Origin: an uncultured Paracoccus sp.
GTDB lineage: Bacteria; Pseudomonadota; Alphaproteobacteria; Rhodobacterales; Rhodobacteraceae
Assembly (NCBI GenBank): GCA_934533075.1
Contig: CAKTBJ010000003.1
Location: 1 to 64,000 of the forward strand
DNA: 64,000 bases
Reading direction: 5' to 3'
Made by a program: the position numbers and the translations under genes. How positions within the stretch are numbered: position 1 is the stretch's first letter; the number at the start of each line of letters is the position of its first letter. Below the pieces are notes generated by a model that did no database searches, was not told the origin of the DNA, and saw nothing but the letters and a program-made list of their open reading frames with translations. This document shows, in pieces, positions 56,866 to 64,000 of this stretch.

Positions 56866-56954
56866 CCTGAAACCCGTTGCCGGGCGGGGTGATCCTGCCC
56901 GGCGGACTCGAAGAAACCGGCCCCGTGCGGGGTCAGCCGACGACCGGGGGCAAC

Positions 56955-57905
56955 ATGGCCAGTTTCCTGCTCAACCGATTGGGGCAAAGCCTCATCCTGC
57001 TGCTGATCGTGTCGGTCATCGGCTTTCTGGTGCTGAACCTGATCCCCGGCGGGCCGCTGGCGCAATACGCGCTGACCCCCGGCATGACGCAGGAGGACAT
57101 GGCCCGGCTGGCCCGGCAGATGGGCCTCGACCGGCCGCTGATGGTGCAGTATTTCGACTGGCTGTGGCGGATGCTGCAAGGCGACTGGGGCACCAGCTAT
57201 CGCGACGGGCAGGCCGTGACCACGGTGATCGGCCGTCACCTCTGGGCAACCTTCCTGCTGATGGGCACCTCGACGGTGATCTCGATCGGCATCGGCACCT
57301 GGATCGGCATCCGCGGCGCCACGCACCGCTATTCCGCCTTCGACTATTCCGCCACGGTCTTCGCGATGGTGGCGCTGTCGATCCCGACCTTCTGGTTTGG
57401 CCTCGTCGGCATCTATGTCTTCGCGCTGCGGCTGGAATGGCTGCCGGCGGGGAACATGTATACGATCGGGGACGGCTCGTTCTACGACTACGCCATCCAC
57501 CTGATCATGCCCAGCTTCGTGCTGGCGCTGGTGAACATCGCGATCTGGAGCCGCTACATGCGCAGCGCCACGCTGGACGTGATCAACCAGGATTTCGTCA
57601 ACACCGCCCGCGCCAAGGGCCTGACCGAGCGCCGGGTGCTGATGAAGCACGTCGTCGGCAACGCCCTGCTGCCGATGATCACGCTGGCGGGGATGCAACT
57701 GCCCAGCCTGCTGTCGGGCGCGCTGGTGACCGAGACCGTGTTCACCTGGCCCGGCATGGGGCGGCTGTTCCTCGACAGCCTCAGCTACAGCGACTATCCG
57801 GTGGTGATGGGGCTGCTGATGCTGTCGGCGGTGCTGACGCTGCTGGGCAACCTGATTGCCGACATCGTGGTGGCGCTGGTCGATCCGCGCATCCGCCTCG
57901 CCTGA
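56955..57905 (+). CDS. Peptide-type ABC transporter permease (DppB-like), second system
   Basis: A 316-residue permease with about six spans: LLNRLGQSLILLLIVSVIGF at the N-terminus, MGLDRPLMVQYFDWLWRMLQ with GDWGTSYRDG in the periplasmic part, and the ATPase-contact loop NTARAKGLTERRVLMKHVV. Pairs with the DppC-like permease 36 bases downstream. Confidence 0.93.
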   Translation: MASFLLNRLGQSLILLLIVSVIGFLVLNLIPGGPLAQYALTPGMTQEDMARLARQMGLDRPLMVQYFDWLWRMLQGDWGTSYRDGQAVTTVIGRHLWATFLLMGTSTVISIGIGTWIGIRGATHRYSAFDYSATVFAMVALSIPTFWFGLVGIYVFALRLEWLPAGNMYTIGDGSFYDYAIHLIMPSFVLALVNIAIWSRYMRSATLDVINQDFVNTARAKGLTERRVLMKHVVGNALLPMITLAGMQLPSLLSGALVTETVFTWPGMGRLFLDSLSYSDYPVVMGLLMLSAVLTLLGNLIADIVVALVDPRIRLA

Positions 57906-57941
57906 TCCCGCCGCCGCCGCCCGAGACCGAAGGAGCCTGCC

Positions 57942-58820
57942 ATGACCGCCATCGACCCCACTGAGGCCCGCAGCCACTGGTGGCAGAGCCGCGCCGTCCA
58001 GCGTTTCATGCGGCACCGGCTGGCGCTGCTGGGCGTGGTGATGATCGTATCGCTGACGCTGGTCTGCTTCGTCGGGCCTTACTTCCTGCCCTATGACTCG
58101 CTCTATGTGGACCTGCGGGCGCGGTTCGCGCCGCCTATGACCGGGCAGCACTACCTGGGCACCGATCCGCTGGGCCGTGACATCGCCGCGCGGTTGCTGG
58201 AGGCGGGGCAGATTTCGTTGCAGGTCGGCTTCTATGCGATGATCCTGTCCACGCTGATCGGCACGCTGGTCGGCGTCGTCGCCGGCTATCGCGGCGGCGT
58301 GGTGGCCTCGGTGCTGATGCGGATCGTGGATGCGTTCCTGGCGTTTCCGTCCATCTTCCTGATGCTGGCGCTGGCCGCGCTGCTGAAGCCCAGTCCGGTG
58401 ATGATCACCGTCATCATCGCCGTGACCAGCTGGATGGAGGTCGCCCGCATCGTTGATGCCGAGGTGCGTTCGCTGCGCGAGCGGGAATTCGTGCTGGCCG
58501 GCCGCATGCTGGGCCTTTCGACCGCGCATATCATGTTCCGCGAGGTGCTGCCGAACGTGCTGGGGCCGATCATCGTCGCCGCTACCCTGACCGTGGCGCG
58601 GGCGATCCTGCTGGAGGCCTATGTCAGCTTCCTCGGCTACGGCATCCAGCCGCCGCTGCCCAGCTGGGGCAACATGCTCAACGGTGCCCAGCAATATCTG
58701 GACAAGGCGCCCTGGCTGGCGATCATCCCCGGCATCACCATCACCATCGCCGTGACCAGCTTCAACTTCATCGGCGACGGGCTGCGCGACGCGCTGGACG
58801 TGCGCAGCGAACGGAACTGA
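57942..58820 (+). CDS. Peptide-type ABC transporter permease (DppC-like), second system
   Basis: A 292-residue permease: N-terminal cytoplasmic segment and span (RHRLALLGVVMIVSLTLVCF), periplasmic YLGTDPLGRDIAARLLEAGQ, ATPase-contact loop VLAGRMLGLSTAHIMFREVL, and LLEAYVSFLGYGIQPPLPSW. AAGGAG precedes the ATG. Completes the importer begun at 51748. Confidence 0.93.
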   Translation: MTAIDPTEARSHWWQSRAVQRFMRHRLALLGVVMIVSLTLVCFVGPYFLPYDSLYVDLRARFAPPMTGQHYLGTDPLGRDIAARLLEAGQISLQVGFYAMILSTLIGTLVGVVAGYRGGVVASVLMRIVDAFLAFPSIFLMLALAALLKPSPVMITVIIAVTSWMEVARIVDAEVRSLREREFVLAGRMLGLSTAHIMFREVLPNVLGPIIVAATLTVARAILLEAYVSFLGYGIQPPLPSWGNMLNGAQQYLDKAPWLAIIPGITITIAVTSFNFIGDGLRDALDVRSERN

Positions 58821-58835
58821 GGACCGACGCGACCG

Positions 58836-59762
58836 ATGACCCTGCTGATCAATATCGACGAGGCGCGCGGCACGCGCCTGCGCAAGCTGCTGGCCGATCT
58901 GGCCCCTGAGCAGAAGGTGGTGCTGCGCTCCGAGGAGACCGACCCGGCCGAGGTCCGCCATATCCTGACCTGGCTGGTGCCGGACGACCTGGACCGCTTT
59001 CCCGGCCTTTCCACGGTGTTCTCCGTGGGGGCGGGGGTGGACCAGTTCCTCGGCGCGCGCCTGCCGGAGGGGGTGGGGCTGGCGCGGCTGATCTCGCCCG
59101 GCCTGACGGCGATGATGCAGGAATATGTCACCATGTCGGTGCTGGCTTTGCATCGTCACCTGCCGGCCTATATCGACCAGCGGGCGCGTCAGGTCTGGAA
59201 GATGGTGGATATTCCGCCGCCCGCCCCTTTCCGCCGCGTCGGCGTGATGGGACTGGGCGAGCTGGGCCGCGCCGTGCTGGAGGCGCTGCGCCCCTTCGGC
59301 TTCCAGTTGTCCGGCTGGGCGCGCAGCAAGCGCGAGATCGAGGGCGTGGACACCTTCCACGGGCCGGAGGGGCTGGACGGTTTTCTTGCCGGTCTGGATT
59401 TCCTCGTCGTCCTGCTGCCGCTGACGCCGGAGACCACGGGCATCCTGAACGCCGACCTGTTCGCGCGCCTGCCGAAAGGGGCGCATCTGGTGCAGGTCGG
59501 GCGCGGCCGGCAACTGGTGCAGGAGGACCTGCTGGCGGCGCTGGATTCGGGGCGGATCGCGGCGGCGGTGCTGGACGTGACCGACCCCGAGCCTTTGCCG
59601 CAGGGTCATCCGTTCTGGACCGATCCGCGCATCATCCTGACCCCGCATATCGCCTGCATCACCCAGGTCGAGGCGCTGGCCGGCCCGCTGGCCGACAACC
59701 TGCGCCGCTTCGACCGGGGCGAGCCGCTGCTGGGCGCCGTCACGCCGGGCCGGGGATATTGA
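58836..59762 (+). CDS. Glyoxylate/hydroxypyruvate reductase, GhrA-like
   Basis: A 308-residue NAD(P)H-dependent 2-ketoacid reductase of the GhrA type. Rossmann motif RVGVMGLGELGRAVLEAL, catalytic Arg in VQVGRGRQLVQEDL, Glu in DVTDPEPLPQGHPFW and His in LTPHIACITQ; the long HPFW-PHIACIT pattern is specific to GhrA. It reduces glyoxylate to glycolate or hydroxypyruvate to glycerate. One base separates it from the aldolase-type gene that follows, whose family produces glycine plus glyoxylate or an aldehyde, so the two enzymes may act in sequence. Confidence 0.87.
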   Translation: MTLLINIDEARGTRLRKLLADLAPEQKVVLRSEETDPAEVRHILTWLVPDDLDRFPGLSTVFSVGAGVDQFLGARLPEGVGLARLISPGLTAMMQEYVTMSVLALHRHLPAYIDQRARQVWKMVDIPPPAPFRRVGVMGLGELGRAVLEALRPFGFQLSGWARSKREIEGVDTFHGPEGLDGFLAGLDFLVVLLPLTPETTGILNADLFARLPKGAHLVQVGRGRQLVQEDLLAALDSGRIAAAVLDVTDPEPLPQGHPFWTDPRIILTPHIACITQVEALAGPLADNLRRFDRGEPLLGAVTPGRGY

Positions 59763-59763
59763 G

Positions 59764-60912
59764 ATGGACCTTGCCGACCGCGAACCCGGTTTCGACATTC
59801 CGGCCCTGCCGGGGATGGCGGTGGCCGAGGTGTTCACCCCCTGCCTGATCCTCGATCTGGACGCGCTGGAAGCCAATCTGCGCAAGCTGGGCGATTACGT
59901 CGCGGCGCGCGGGCTGCGCCTGCGCAGCCACGGCAAGATGCACAAGTCCCCCGATGTGCAGAAGTTGCAGGAGGCCATCGGCGGCGCCACCGGCGTCTGC
60001 TACCAGAAGGTGGCCGAGGCCGAGGCCTTCGCCCGCGCCGGCATCGGCGACATTCTGGTGACGAACGAGGTCCGCGACCTGCGCCAGATCGACCGGCTGG
60101 CGCGGCTGCCGCTGCTGGGCGCGCGGCTGGGCGTCTGCGTCGACGACATGGCTGCCATCGCGCCCCTGTCCGGGGCCGCGCGGCGCCACGGCACCGAACT
60201 GTCGGTTCTGGTGGAGCTGGATTGCGGGCAGGGGCGCTGCGGCGTCGCCGACATCGCGCAGGTGGTGGCGATGGCGCGGGTGATCGACGCCGCGCCGGGC
60301 CTGCGCTTTGGGGGGGTGCAGGCCTATCACGGCGGCCTCCAGCATGTTCCCACCCGCGAGGAGCGTGCCCGGCGCTTCGCCGCCGTGGCCGCGCAGGTCG
60401 AGGCCACCGTGGCCGCGCTGACCGAGGCCGGGCTGGCGCCCGAACTGGTCACCGGCGCGGGGTCGGGGTCCTATTACCTCGAAGGCGCCTCGGGCGTGTT
60501 CAACGAGTTGCAATGCGGCTCCTACGCCTTCATGGATGCCGATTATGGCCGGGTCGAGGGTGAGGACGGCGACCGCCTGGATGCCACATGGCGCAATGCG
60601 CTGTTCGTGCTGACCTCGGTTCTCAGCGATGTCGGGCCGGGGCGGGCGGTGGTCGATGCCGGGCTGAAGGCGCTGGCGGTCGATAGCGGCCTGCCGGTGG
60701 TCTTCGGCCGCGAGGATGTGCGCTATGGCGCCGCCAATGACGAGCATGGCATCATCGACGACCCGGCCAACGTCCTGCGCGTGGGCGACCGGCTGCGACT
60801 GGTGCCGGGCCATTGCGATCCGACATGCAACCTGCATGACTGGTATGTGGGCGTCAGGAACGGCCGGGTGGAAACGGTCTGGCCGATCCCGGCGCGCGGC
60901 AAGCTGTTCTAG
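59764..60912 (+). CDS. D-threonine aldolase / 3-hydroxyaspartate aldolase-family PLP enzyme
   Basis: A 382-residue fold-type III PLP enzyme of the DSD1/D-threonine aldolase group. Alanine racemase-like N-terminal barrel with the PLP lysine K58 in RLRSHGKMHKSP, then VELDCGQGRCGV; a C-terminal metal-binding motif VPGHCDPTCNLHDWYVGV near 347-361. The overall pattern (TPCLILDLDALEANLRKLG, FNELQCGSYAFMDADYGR) is closest to my memory of BhcC, the beta-hydroxyaspartate aldolase of Paracoccus, which makes glycine and glyoxylate. Companion genes bhcA, bhcB and bhcD are absent here, so this may be a paralogue with another hydroxy-amino acid substrate. Confidence 0.83.
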   Translation: MDLADREPGFDIPALPGMAVAEVFTPCLILDLDALEANLRKLGDYVAARGLRLRSHGKMHKSPDVQKLQEAIGGATGVCYQKVAEAEAFARAGIGDILVTNEVRDLRQIDRLARLPLLGARLGVCVDDMAAIAPLSGAARRHGTELSVLVELDCGQGRCGVADIAQVVAMARVIDAAPGLRFGGVQAYHGGLQHVPTREERARRFAAVAAQVEATVAALTEAGLAPELVTGAGSGSYYLEGASGVFNELQCGSYAFMDADYGRVEGEDGDRLDATWRNALFVLTSVLSDVGPGRAVVDAGLKALAVDSGLPVVFGREDVRYGAANDEHGIIDDPANVLRVGDRLRLVPGHCDPTCNLHDWYVGVRNGRVETVWPIPARGKLF

Positions 60913-60930
60913 GCCCGCCGCGCCGCCGGT

Positions 60931-61692
60931 TCAGGCCATGTCGGCCAGCAGGTCCCGCGCGGCCTGCACCAGCAGGTGCATGTCCAGCCCGCCGGCCACC
61001 ATGTCGTAGCCCATCGCCTCGTATCGGCGCGTGGTCTCCACATCCAGCGAGAGGATGGAGGCGCGCTTGCCCGCCGCCCGGATCTTCCTCGCCGCCTCGG
61101 CGATGCCGGCCACCACGTCCGGGTGGTCGGCATCGCCCGGATGGCCCATGCTGGCCGACAGGTCGGCGGGACCGATGAACACCGCGTCCACGCCTTCGAC
61201 GGTGGCGATCCGGTCGATGCAGGCCAGCGCCTCGGCGCTTTCCACCTGCACGATCAGCGCCATCTGGTCGTTCGCCGTGGTCATGTAGTCCCTGGCCAGG
61301 CCATAGCGCCCGGCGCGGGTGATGCCGGCGCTGCCGCGCACGCCGCCCGGCGGATAGCGCATGGCGCGCACCGCCGCGCGGGCCTCGTCGGCGTTCTGCA
61401 CGAAGGGCACCATCAGCGTCTGCGCGCCCAGATCGAGGACGCGCTTGATCAGCACCTCGTCGTTCCACGCCACGCGCACCACGCATTCCGTGCCGCCAAG
61501 CCCCGCCGCGCGCAGCAGGCCCAACGCGCCGGCGGCCTCGATCGGGCCGTGTTCGGTGTCGATCAGCAGCCAGTCGAAGCCGACCAGCGAAAGCGCCTCG
61601 GCCACCGTCTCGGCGCCCGAGCTGACCCAGATGCCGCGCAGCCGCTCGCCCGCCGCCATGCGCGCCTTCAGCCTGTTTTCCGGTGCCGCCAT
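60931..61692 (-). CDS. HpcH/HpaI-family class II aldolase
   Basis: A 253-residue metal-dependent aldolase (2,4-dihydroxyhept-2-ene-dioate / 2-keto-3-deoxy acid type), splitting a 2-oxo-4-hydroxy acid to pyruvate and an aldehyde. Family motifs: LRGIWVSSGA, GFDWLLIDTEHGPIE with catalytic His and Asp/Glu, MVPFVQNADEARAAVRAMRYPP, a metal-binding Glu in VQVESAEAL and GPADLSASMGHPG. Its end faces the end of the D-threonine aldolase-type gene (18-base gap); it follows the FMN glutamate-synthase-domain gene by 49 bases. Confidence 0.88.
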   Translation of the reverse strand: MAAPENRLKARMAAGERLRGIWVSSGAETVAEALSLVGFDWLLIDTEHGPIEAAGALGLLRAAGLGGTECVVRVAWNDEVLIKRVLDLGAQTLMVPFVQNADEARAAVRAMRYPPGGVRGSAGITRAGRYGLARDYMTTANDQMALIVQVESAEALACIDRIATVEGVDAVFIGPADLSASMGHPGDADHPDVVAGIAEAARKIRAAGKRASILSLDVETTRRYEAMGYDMVAGGLDMHLLVQAARDLLADMA

Positions 61693-61741
61693 GAAACCCT
61701 CCGTGATGACGGGCGGATCATGGACCGGCGCCGGGCGGACC

Positions 61742-63442
61742 TCAAGACAGGGCGATGCCGTTCCGCTGATGGGCCATCAGCGCCCCGCGCCGGCGATGCG
61801 AGGCGAAGGGGCCGGGCGGGATTTCCGGCGGGGCGAAGCTGTCGGGGCTGGCGCGGTCCCAGCGGTCATACCATTCCGCCAGCTCGGGGATTTCCTGATC
61901 CAGCAGCAGGAAGCCCTCCGGCAGGTAGGGGTAAGCCTCGTTGCCGTCCAGGAAGCTGCTGTCGGCCTGCCGGAACATGAAGTGATAGGGGCGGAAGTCG
62001 TTGGGGTCCGACAGGCCGGCGGCGCCGGCGATCTCGGCCAGCGCGTGCATGGTGTTGCGGTGAAAGCGGGCGACGCGCTCGCTCTTGTCGGGCACGTCCA
62101 GCGCGCGCTGGCGCAGCGGGTCCTGCGTGGTGATGCCGGCGGGGCATTTGTTGGTGTGGCAGGCCTGCGCCTGGATGCAGCCGATGGCGAACATGAAGCC
62201 GCGGGCCGAGTTGCACCAGTCCGCCCCCAGCGCCAGCGCGCGGGCCACATCATAGGCCGAGACGATCTTGCCGGCCACGCCGATGCGGATATGCTTGCGG
62301 ATGCCGGCGCCGCGCAGCGCATTGTGCACGAAGGTCAGCCCCTCCAGCATCGGCATGCCGACGCGGTTGACGAACTCCACCGGGGCGGCGCCGGTGCCGC
62401 CCTCGGCCCCGTCCACGACGATGAAGTCGGGCATGATCCCGGTGGACAGCATCGCCTTGACGATGCTGAGGAACTCGCGCCGGTGGCCGATGGCCAGCTT
62501 GAAGCCGATGGGCTTGCCGCCCGACAGCTCGCGCAACTGCCGGATGAATTCCAGCAGCCCGATCGGGGTCGAGAAGGTGCTGTGCCCGGCGGGGGATATG
62601 CAGTCGATGCCCATCGGGATGCCGCGCGCCTCGGCGATCTCGGGCGTGATCTTGGCGGCGGGCAGCATGCCGCCGTGGCCGGGCTTGGCGCCCTGGCTCA
62701 GCTTGATCTCGATCATCTTGATCTGCGGGTCGCCGGCCTGCGCGGCGAATTTCTCGGGCGAGAAGCTGCCGTCGTCGTTGCGGCAGCCGAAATAGCCCGA
62801 GGCCACCTGATAGATCAGGTCGCCGCCGCCCTCGCGGTGATAGCGGCTGATGCCGCCCTCGCCCGCATCCTGCGCGAAGCCCGCCTTGCGCGCGCCGGAG
62901 TTCAGCGCCAGCACCGCGTTCCTGCCCAGCGAGCCGAAGCTCATCGCGGAAATGTTGTAGAGGCTGATCGCATAGGGCCGGGTGCAGTCCGGGCCGCCGA
63001 CCCGCACGCGAAAGTCGCTGCTGGCGATGGTGGTGGGCACGACCGAATGCGTCATCCACGAATAGCCGCCGCCATAGACGTTCTCGATGGTGCCGAAGGG
63101 GCGCTTGTCCTCGTCGCCCTTGGCGCGCTGGTAGACCAGCGCGCGGGCCGAGCGGCTGAACGGCACCTCGTCCTGGTCGCTCTCGATCAGGTATTGCCGC
63201 AGTTCGGGGCGGTAGGTCTCCAGCAGGAAGCGGATATGGCCGGCGATGGGATAGTTGCGCAGGATGGCGTGGCGGTGCTGCATCACGTCATGGACGCCGA
63301 GGGCCGCCAGCGGCACCAGCACGGCCGAGGCCACCAGCCACCAGGCGCTGAATGCCGCCGCCAGCAGCAGCGACAGCGCCGCCAGTGCGACGGTGATGAA
63401 GAAGACGTAATACCGCCGATAGTCCTGCCTGCCCGTGGCCAT
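61742..63442 (-). CDS. FMN-binding glutamate synthase-domain protein
   Basis: A 566-residue protein with two N-terminal hydrophobic spans (about 13-55) and then a GltB-type FMN synthase barrel: SYNISAMSFGSLGRNAVLALNSGA-like region, KMIEIKLSQGAKPGHGGMLP, and DFIVVDGAEGGTGAAPVEF. The iron-sulfur cysteines are in GCIQAQACHTNKCPAGITTQ. It lacks the amidotransferase domain of real glutamate synthase, so its reaction is unproven; such membrane-anchored proteins are common and related to archaeal-type GltS and methylglutamate pathway subunits. Possibly one unit with the HpcH/HpaI aldolase gene downstream. Confidence 0.88.
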   Translation of the reverse strand: MATGRQDYRRYYVFFITVALAALSLLLAAAFSAWWLVASAVLVPLAALGVHDVMQHRHAILRNYPIAGHIRFLLETYRPELRQYLIESDQDEVPFSRSARALVYQRAKGDEDKRPFGTIENVYGGGYSWMTHSVVPTTIASSDFRVRVGGPDCTRPYAISLYNISAMSFGSLGRNAVLALNSGARKAGFAQDAGEGGISRYHREGGGDLIYQVASGYFGCRNDDGSFSPEKFAAQAGDPQIKMIEIKLSQGAKPGHGGMLPAAKITPEIAEARGIPMGIDCISPAGHSTFSTPIGLLEFIRQLRELSGGKPIGFKLAIGHRREFLSIVKAMLSTGIMPDFIVVDGAEGGTGAAPVEFVNRVGMPMLEGLTFVHNALRGAGIRKHIRIGVAGKIVSAYDVARALALGADWCNSARGFMFAIGCIQAQACHTNKCPAGITTQDPLRQRALDVPDKSERVARFHRNTMHALAEIAGAAGLSDPNDFRPYHFMFRQADSSFLDGNEAYPYLPEGFLLLDQEIPELAEWYDRWDRASPDSFAPPEIPPGPFASHRRRGALMAHQRNGIALS

Positions 63443-63551
63443 GTCGTTCCCCGATCTGTTCCCAAACCCGACCGGCGCCGCCGGGGGCTGCCGGGGCGCG
63501 GATCGCGCGGGACGCTAATCCAAAATTGTGGCGCTGTCCACCGCGCGCCCG

Positions 63552-64000
63552 TTACGCGGGGCCGGATGCCCGCGCCCGCCGCGCCGGCAGGTTGACCACC
63601 GCCGCCGCAGCCGTCATCAGCACCAGCCCGGCGAGGTCGGTGGCGGTCGGCCGCTCGGACAGGATGAGGACGGAACTGGTGACGCCGATGGCCGGGACCA
63701 TCAGCATCGACAGGCTCATGGTGCCCGCCGGCAGCCGCGCCAGCAGCGCATACCACATGACATAGGCCACGGCCTGCGACAGCAGGATGTGATGGGCCAG
63801 CGCCAGCCATGTGTCGCGGTGCAGCCCGGCCCAGCCGATGCCCTGTGTGATCGTCTGCGGCTCGAACACCAGCATGCCGGCGAAGGCGACGGCGGCGCCG
63901 CCGACCAGTTGCCAGGCCGCCATGACGATGGGCGGGGTGGTGACCGGGAACCGCTTGGTCAGCACGGTGCCGAAGGCCCAGCTGATCCCCGCCAGCAGCG
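63552..64000 (-). CDS. EamA/DMT-family transporter (5' end outside window)
   Basis: C-terminal half (about 149 codons) of a drug/metabolite transporter; the start lies right of base 64000. Four or five hydrophobic spans are visible, with WQLVGGAAVAFAGMLVF, SQAVAYVMWYALLARLPAG and MLMVPAIGVTSSVLILSERP, the typical EamA ending, followed by a short basic tail. Inner-membrane exporter or permease of unknown substrate. 109 bases separate it from the FMN protein gene downstream. Confidence 0.88.
   Translation of the reverse strand, partial: LLAGISWAFGTVLTKRFPVTTPPIVMAAWQLVGGAAVAFAGMLVFEPQTITQGIGWAGLHRDTWLALAHHILLSQAVAYVMWYALLARLPAGTMSLSMLMVPAIGVTSSVLILSERPTATDLAGLVLMTAAAAVVNLPARRARASGPA

Noticed and set aside
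59764..60912. Calling a complete beta-hydroxyaspartate cycle operon
   Set aside because: Only the aldolase-type gene is recognisable; the aminotransferase, dehydratase and iminosuccinate reductase genes of that cycle are not in the window.

Overview
The window is GC-rich DNA (about two thirds G+C) with compact operons, many ATGA or TGATG stop/start overlaps, frequent GTG/TTG starts, alphaproteobacterial gene orders (gltD before gltB; hmuSTUV with exbB-exbD-tonB; class Ib nrdHIEF) and several oligopeptide/nickel-type ABC importers. This fits a member of the Rhodobacteraceae, most likely Paracoccus or a close relative. The assignment is inferred from protein resemblance and layout, not from a marker gene. 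Both window ends cut a gene: an alcohol dehydrogenase on the left and an EamA transporter on the right.

Left part (1-8750). A minus-strand operon encodes a MalY-type C-S lyase, a FAD oxidoreductase and a zinc alcohol dehydrogenase. It is divergent from a MetR-like LysR regulator. Next comes a minus-strand transcription unit headed by a cobalamin riboswitch. It holds an intact SAM methyltransferase followed by the wreck of a nickel/cobalt/peptide-type ABC importer: the binding protein is fused in frame to the tail of a permease, and the double ATPase carries an in-frame amber codon and a ruined second Walker A. A tRNA-Asn(GTT) follows.

Housekeeping and heme part (8800-25330). In order: an MBL hydrolase, an EnvZ-like histidine kinase without a partner regulator, lon protease with a heat-shock-like promoter, an array of four 109-110 bp repeats whose first unit is a perfect terminator, DUF2945 and DUF488 genes, and an MFS exporter. 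A complete heme-uptake locus follows: hmuS-T-U-V-exbB-exbD-tonB on the minus strand, divergent from the receptor hmuR, with a dyad symmetry sitting in the shared promoter region.

Central metabolism part (25330-38020). A second cobalamin riboswitch precedes nrdH-nrdI-nrdE-nrdF, so the B12-independent ribonucleotide reductase is expected to be switched off when B12 is plentiful. Then come gltD-gltB (NADPH glutamate synthase), a nitrilase and a Hint-domain protein whose natural reading frame is broken by a TGA at codon 6.

Right part (38250-64000). A pair of MaoC-type hydratase genes is followed by two catabolic transport regions. The first (39168-49476) joins gamma-glutamyltransferase, a 2-hydroxyacid dehydrogenase, a full peptide-type ABC importer, a creatininase-family hydrolase, an RraA-like protein and a PLP enzyme of the kynureninase/class V fold. 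The second (49513-60912) has a PuuB-like FAD oxidoreductase and an XRE-cupin regulator, divergent from another full ABC importer with two tandem, near-duplicate binding proteins. A hydroxypyruvate/glyoxylate reductase and a beta-hydroxyaspartate/D-threonine-aldolase-type enzyme follow. A HpcH/HpaI aldolase, an FMN glutamate-synthase-domain protein and an EamA permease close the window. Both regions look like uptake and breakdown of small amino-acid- or amide-like compounds; the substrates cannot be read from sequence.
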